Below, in pieces: positions 5,046-5,284 of a stretch of 5,284 bases of DNA (its first letter is position 1; each line of letters starts with the position of its first letter). The notes under the pieces are model-generated. The model did not search any database and was not told the origin of the DNA. It saw only the letters and a list, made by a program, of their open reading frames with translations. Origin of the DNA: Sedimentisphaerales bacterium (lineage in GTDB: Bacteria; Planctomycetota; Phycisphaerae; Sedimentisphaerales; SM23-30); assembly GCA_030640865.1 (NCBI GenBank), contig DAOWIP010000046.1, forward strand, positions 1 through 5,284, in the 5' to 3' direction. The position numbers and the translations under genes are program-made.

Positions 5046-5284
5046 TTATTCGACGGTAACGCTTTTGGCGAGGTTGCGTGGCTTATCGACGTCGTGGCCG
5101 CGGATGACGGCGGCGTGATAAGCCAATAGTTGCAGCGGCACTACGGTAAGCAGTGGTTGTAACTCGTCAAGCGTATCGGGTATGCTGAAGACATGATCGG
5201 CGTAATTGTTGATTCGGTCGTCGCCTTCAGTTGCCACGGCGATAATCCTGCCGCCACGAGCCTTGACCTCTTCCATATTTCCCA
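5046..5284 (-). CDS. glmS: Glucosamine--fructose-6-phosphate aminotransferase (isomerizing), C-terminal fragment
   Basis: This is the 3' end of a gene entering from the right edge; 78 residues are visible before the TAA at 5046-5048. GlmS makes glucosamine-6-phosphate from fructose-6-phosphate and glutamine, the first step toward UDP-GlcNAc for cell-envelope sugars, in the cytoplasm. The visible part is the end of the second SIS (sugar isomerase) domain: NMEEVKARGG, then VPLQLLAYHAAVIRGHDVDKPRNLAKSVTVE. The last 13 residues are the family's near-invariant C-terminal tail. The Lys in AKSVTVE corresponds to E. coli Lys603, which binds the sugar phosphate as a Schiff base. The C terminus is complete and no frame problem is seen. 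The N-terminal glutaminase domain lies outside the window, so any upstream glmS riboswitch or operon partner cannot be judged. Confidence 0.96.
   Translation of the reverse strand, partial: GNMEEVKARGGRIIAVATEGDDRINNYADHVFSIPDTLDELQPLLTVVPLQLLAYHAAVIRGHDVDKPRNLAKSVTVE

Overview
The window holds three protein-coding regions. Two are cut by the window edges and one is complete. At the left edge, on the plus strand, is the C-terminal end of a dihydrolipoamide acyltransferase (pyruvate dehydrogenase E2, pdhC-like). It is followed by a clear intrinsic terminator. The centre (561-4559, minus strand) is one gene for a 1332-residue, apparently exported multidomain metalloprotease. At the right edge, on the minus strand, is the C-terminal end of GlmS (glucosamine-6-phosphate synthase), which ends before a strong intrinsic terminator.

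The organism is probably a planctomycete, perhaps of a moderate-GC lineage such as the Phycisphaerae; the class is a guess. The main clue is the N terminus of the large protein. It has a very basic stretch followed by an L-E-x-L-x-P-R-L-L-F-S-A motif, a variant of the LEPR-type N-terminal motif typical of large exported planctomycete proteins. The two flanking genes are housekeeping genes and say little about lineage.

The large protein reads in order as: basic tail and LEPR-like motif; acidic linker; compact His/Cys cluster; metzincin-type zinc protease (HEAGHTFGANH plus a Met-turn); PPC-like beta domain; four HYDIN/choice-of-anchor-D-like Ig-fold repeats; and a C-terminal region with 20-residue beta-helix-like coils. 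This looks like a secreted or surface protease with a long adhesive or spacer stalk. Substrate and partners cannot be read from the sequence.

The non-coding segments are also structured. A 22-nt sequence occurs as a perfect direct repeat on both sides of the protease gene (521-542 and 4880-4901). A 15-nt word occurs in inverted orientation outside those copies (375-389 and 4910-4924). Several small hairpins and recurring GTGCCAC words lie in the same gaps. This suggests dispersed intergenic repeats, and possibly that the protease gene is an accessory insertion between two core genes. No RNA gene, CRISPR array or transposase is visible.
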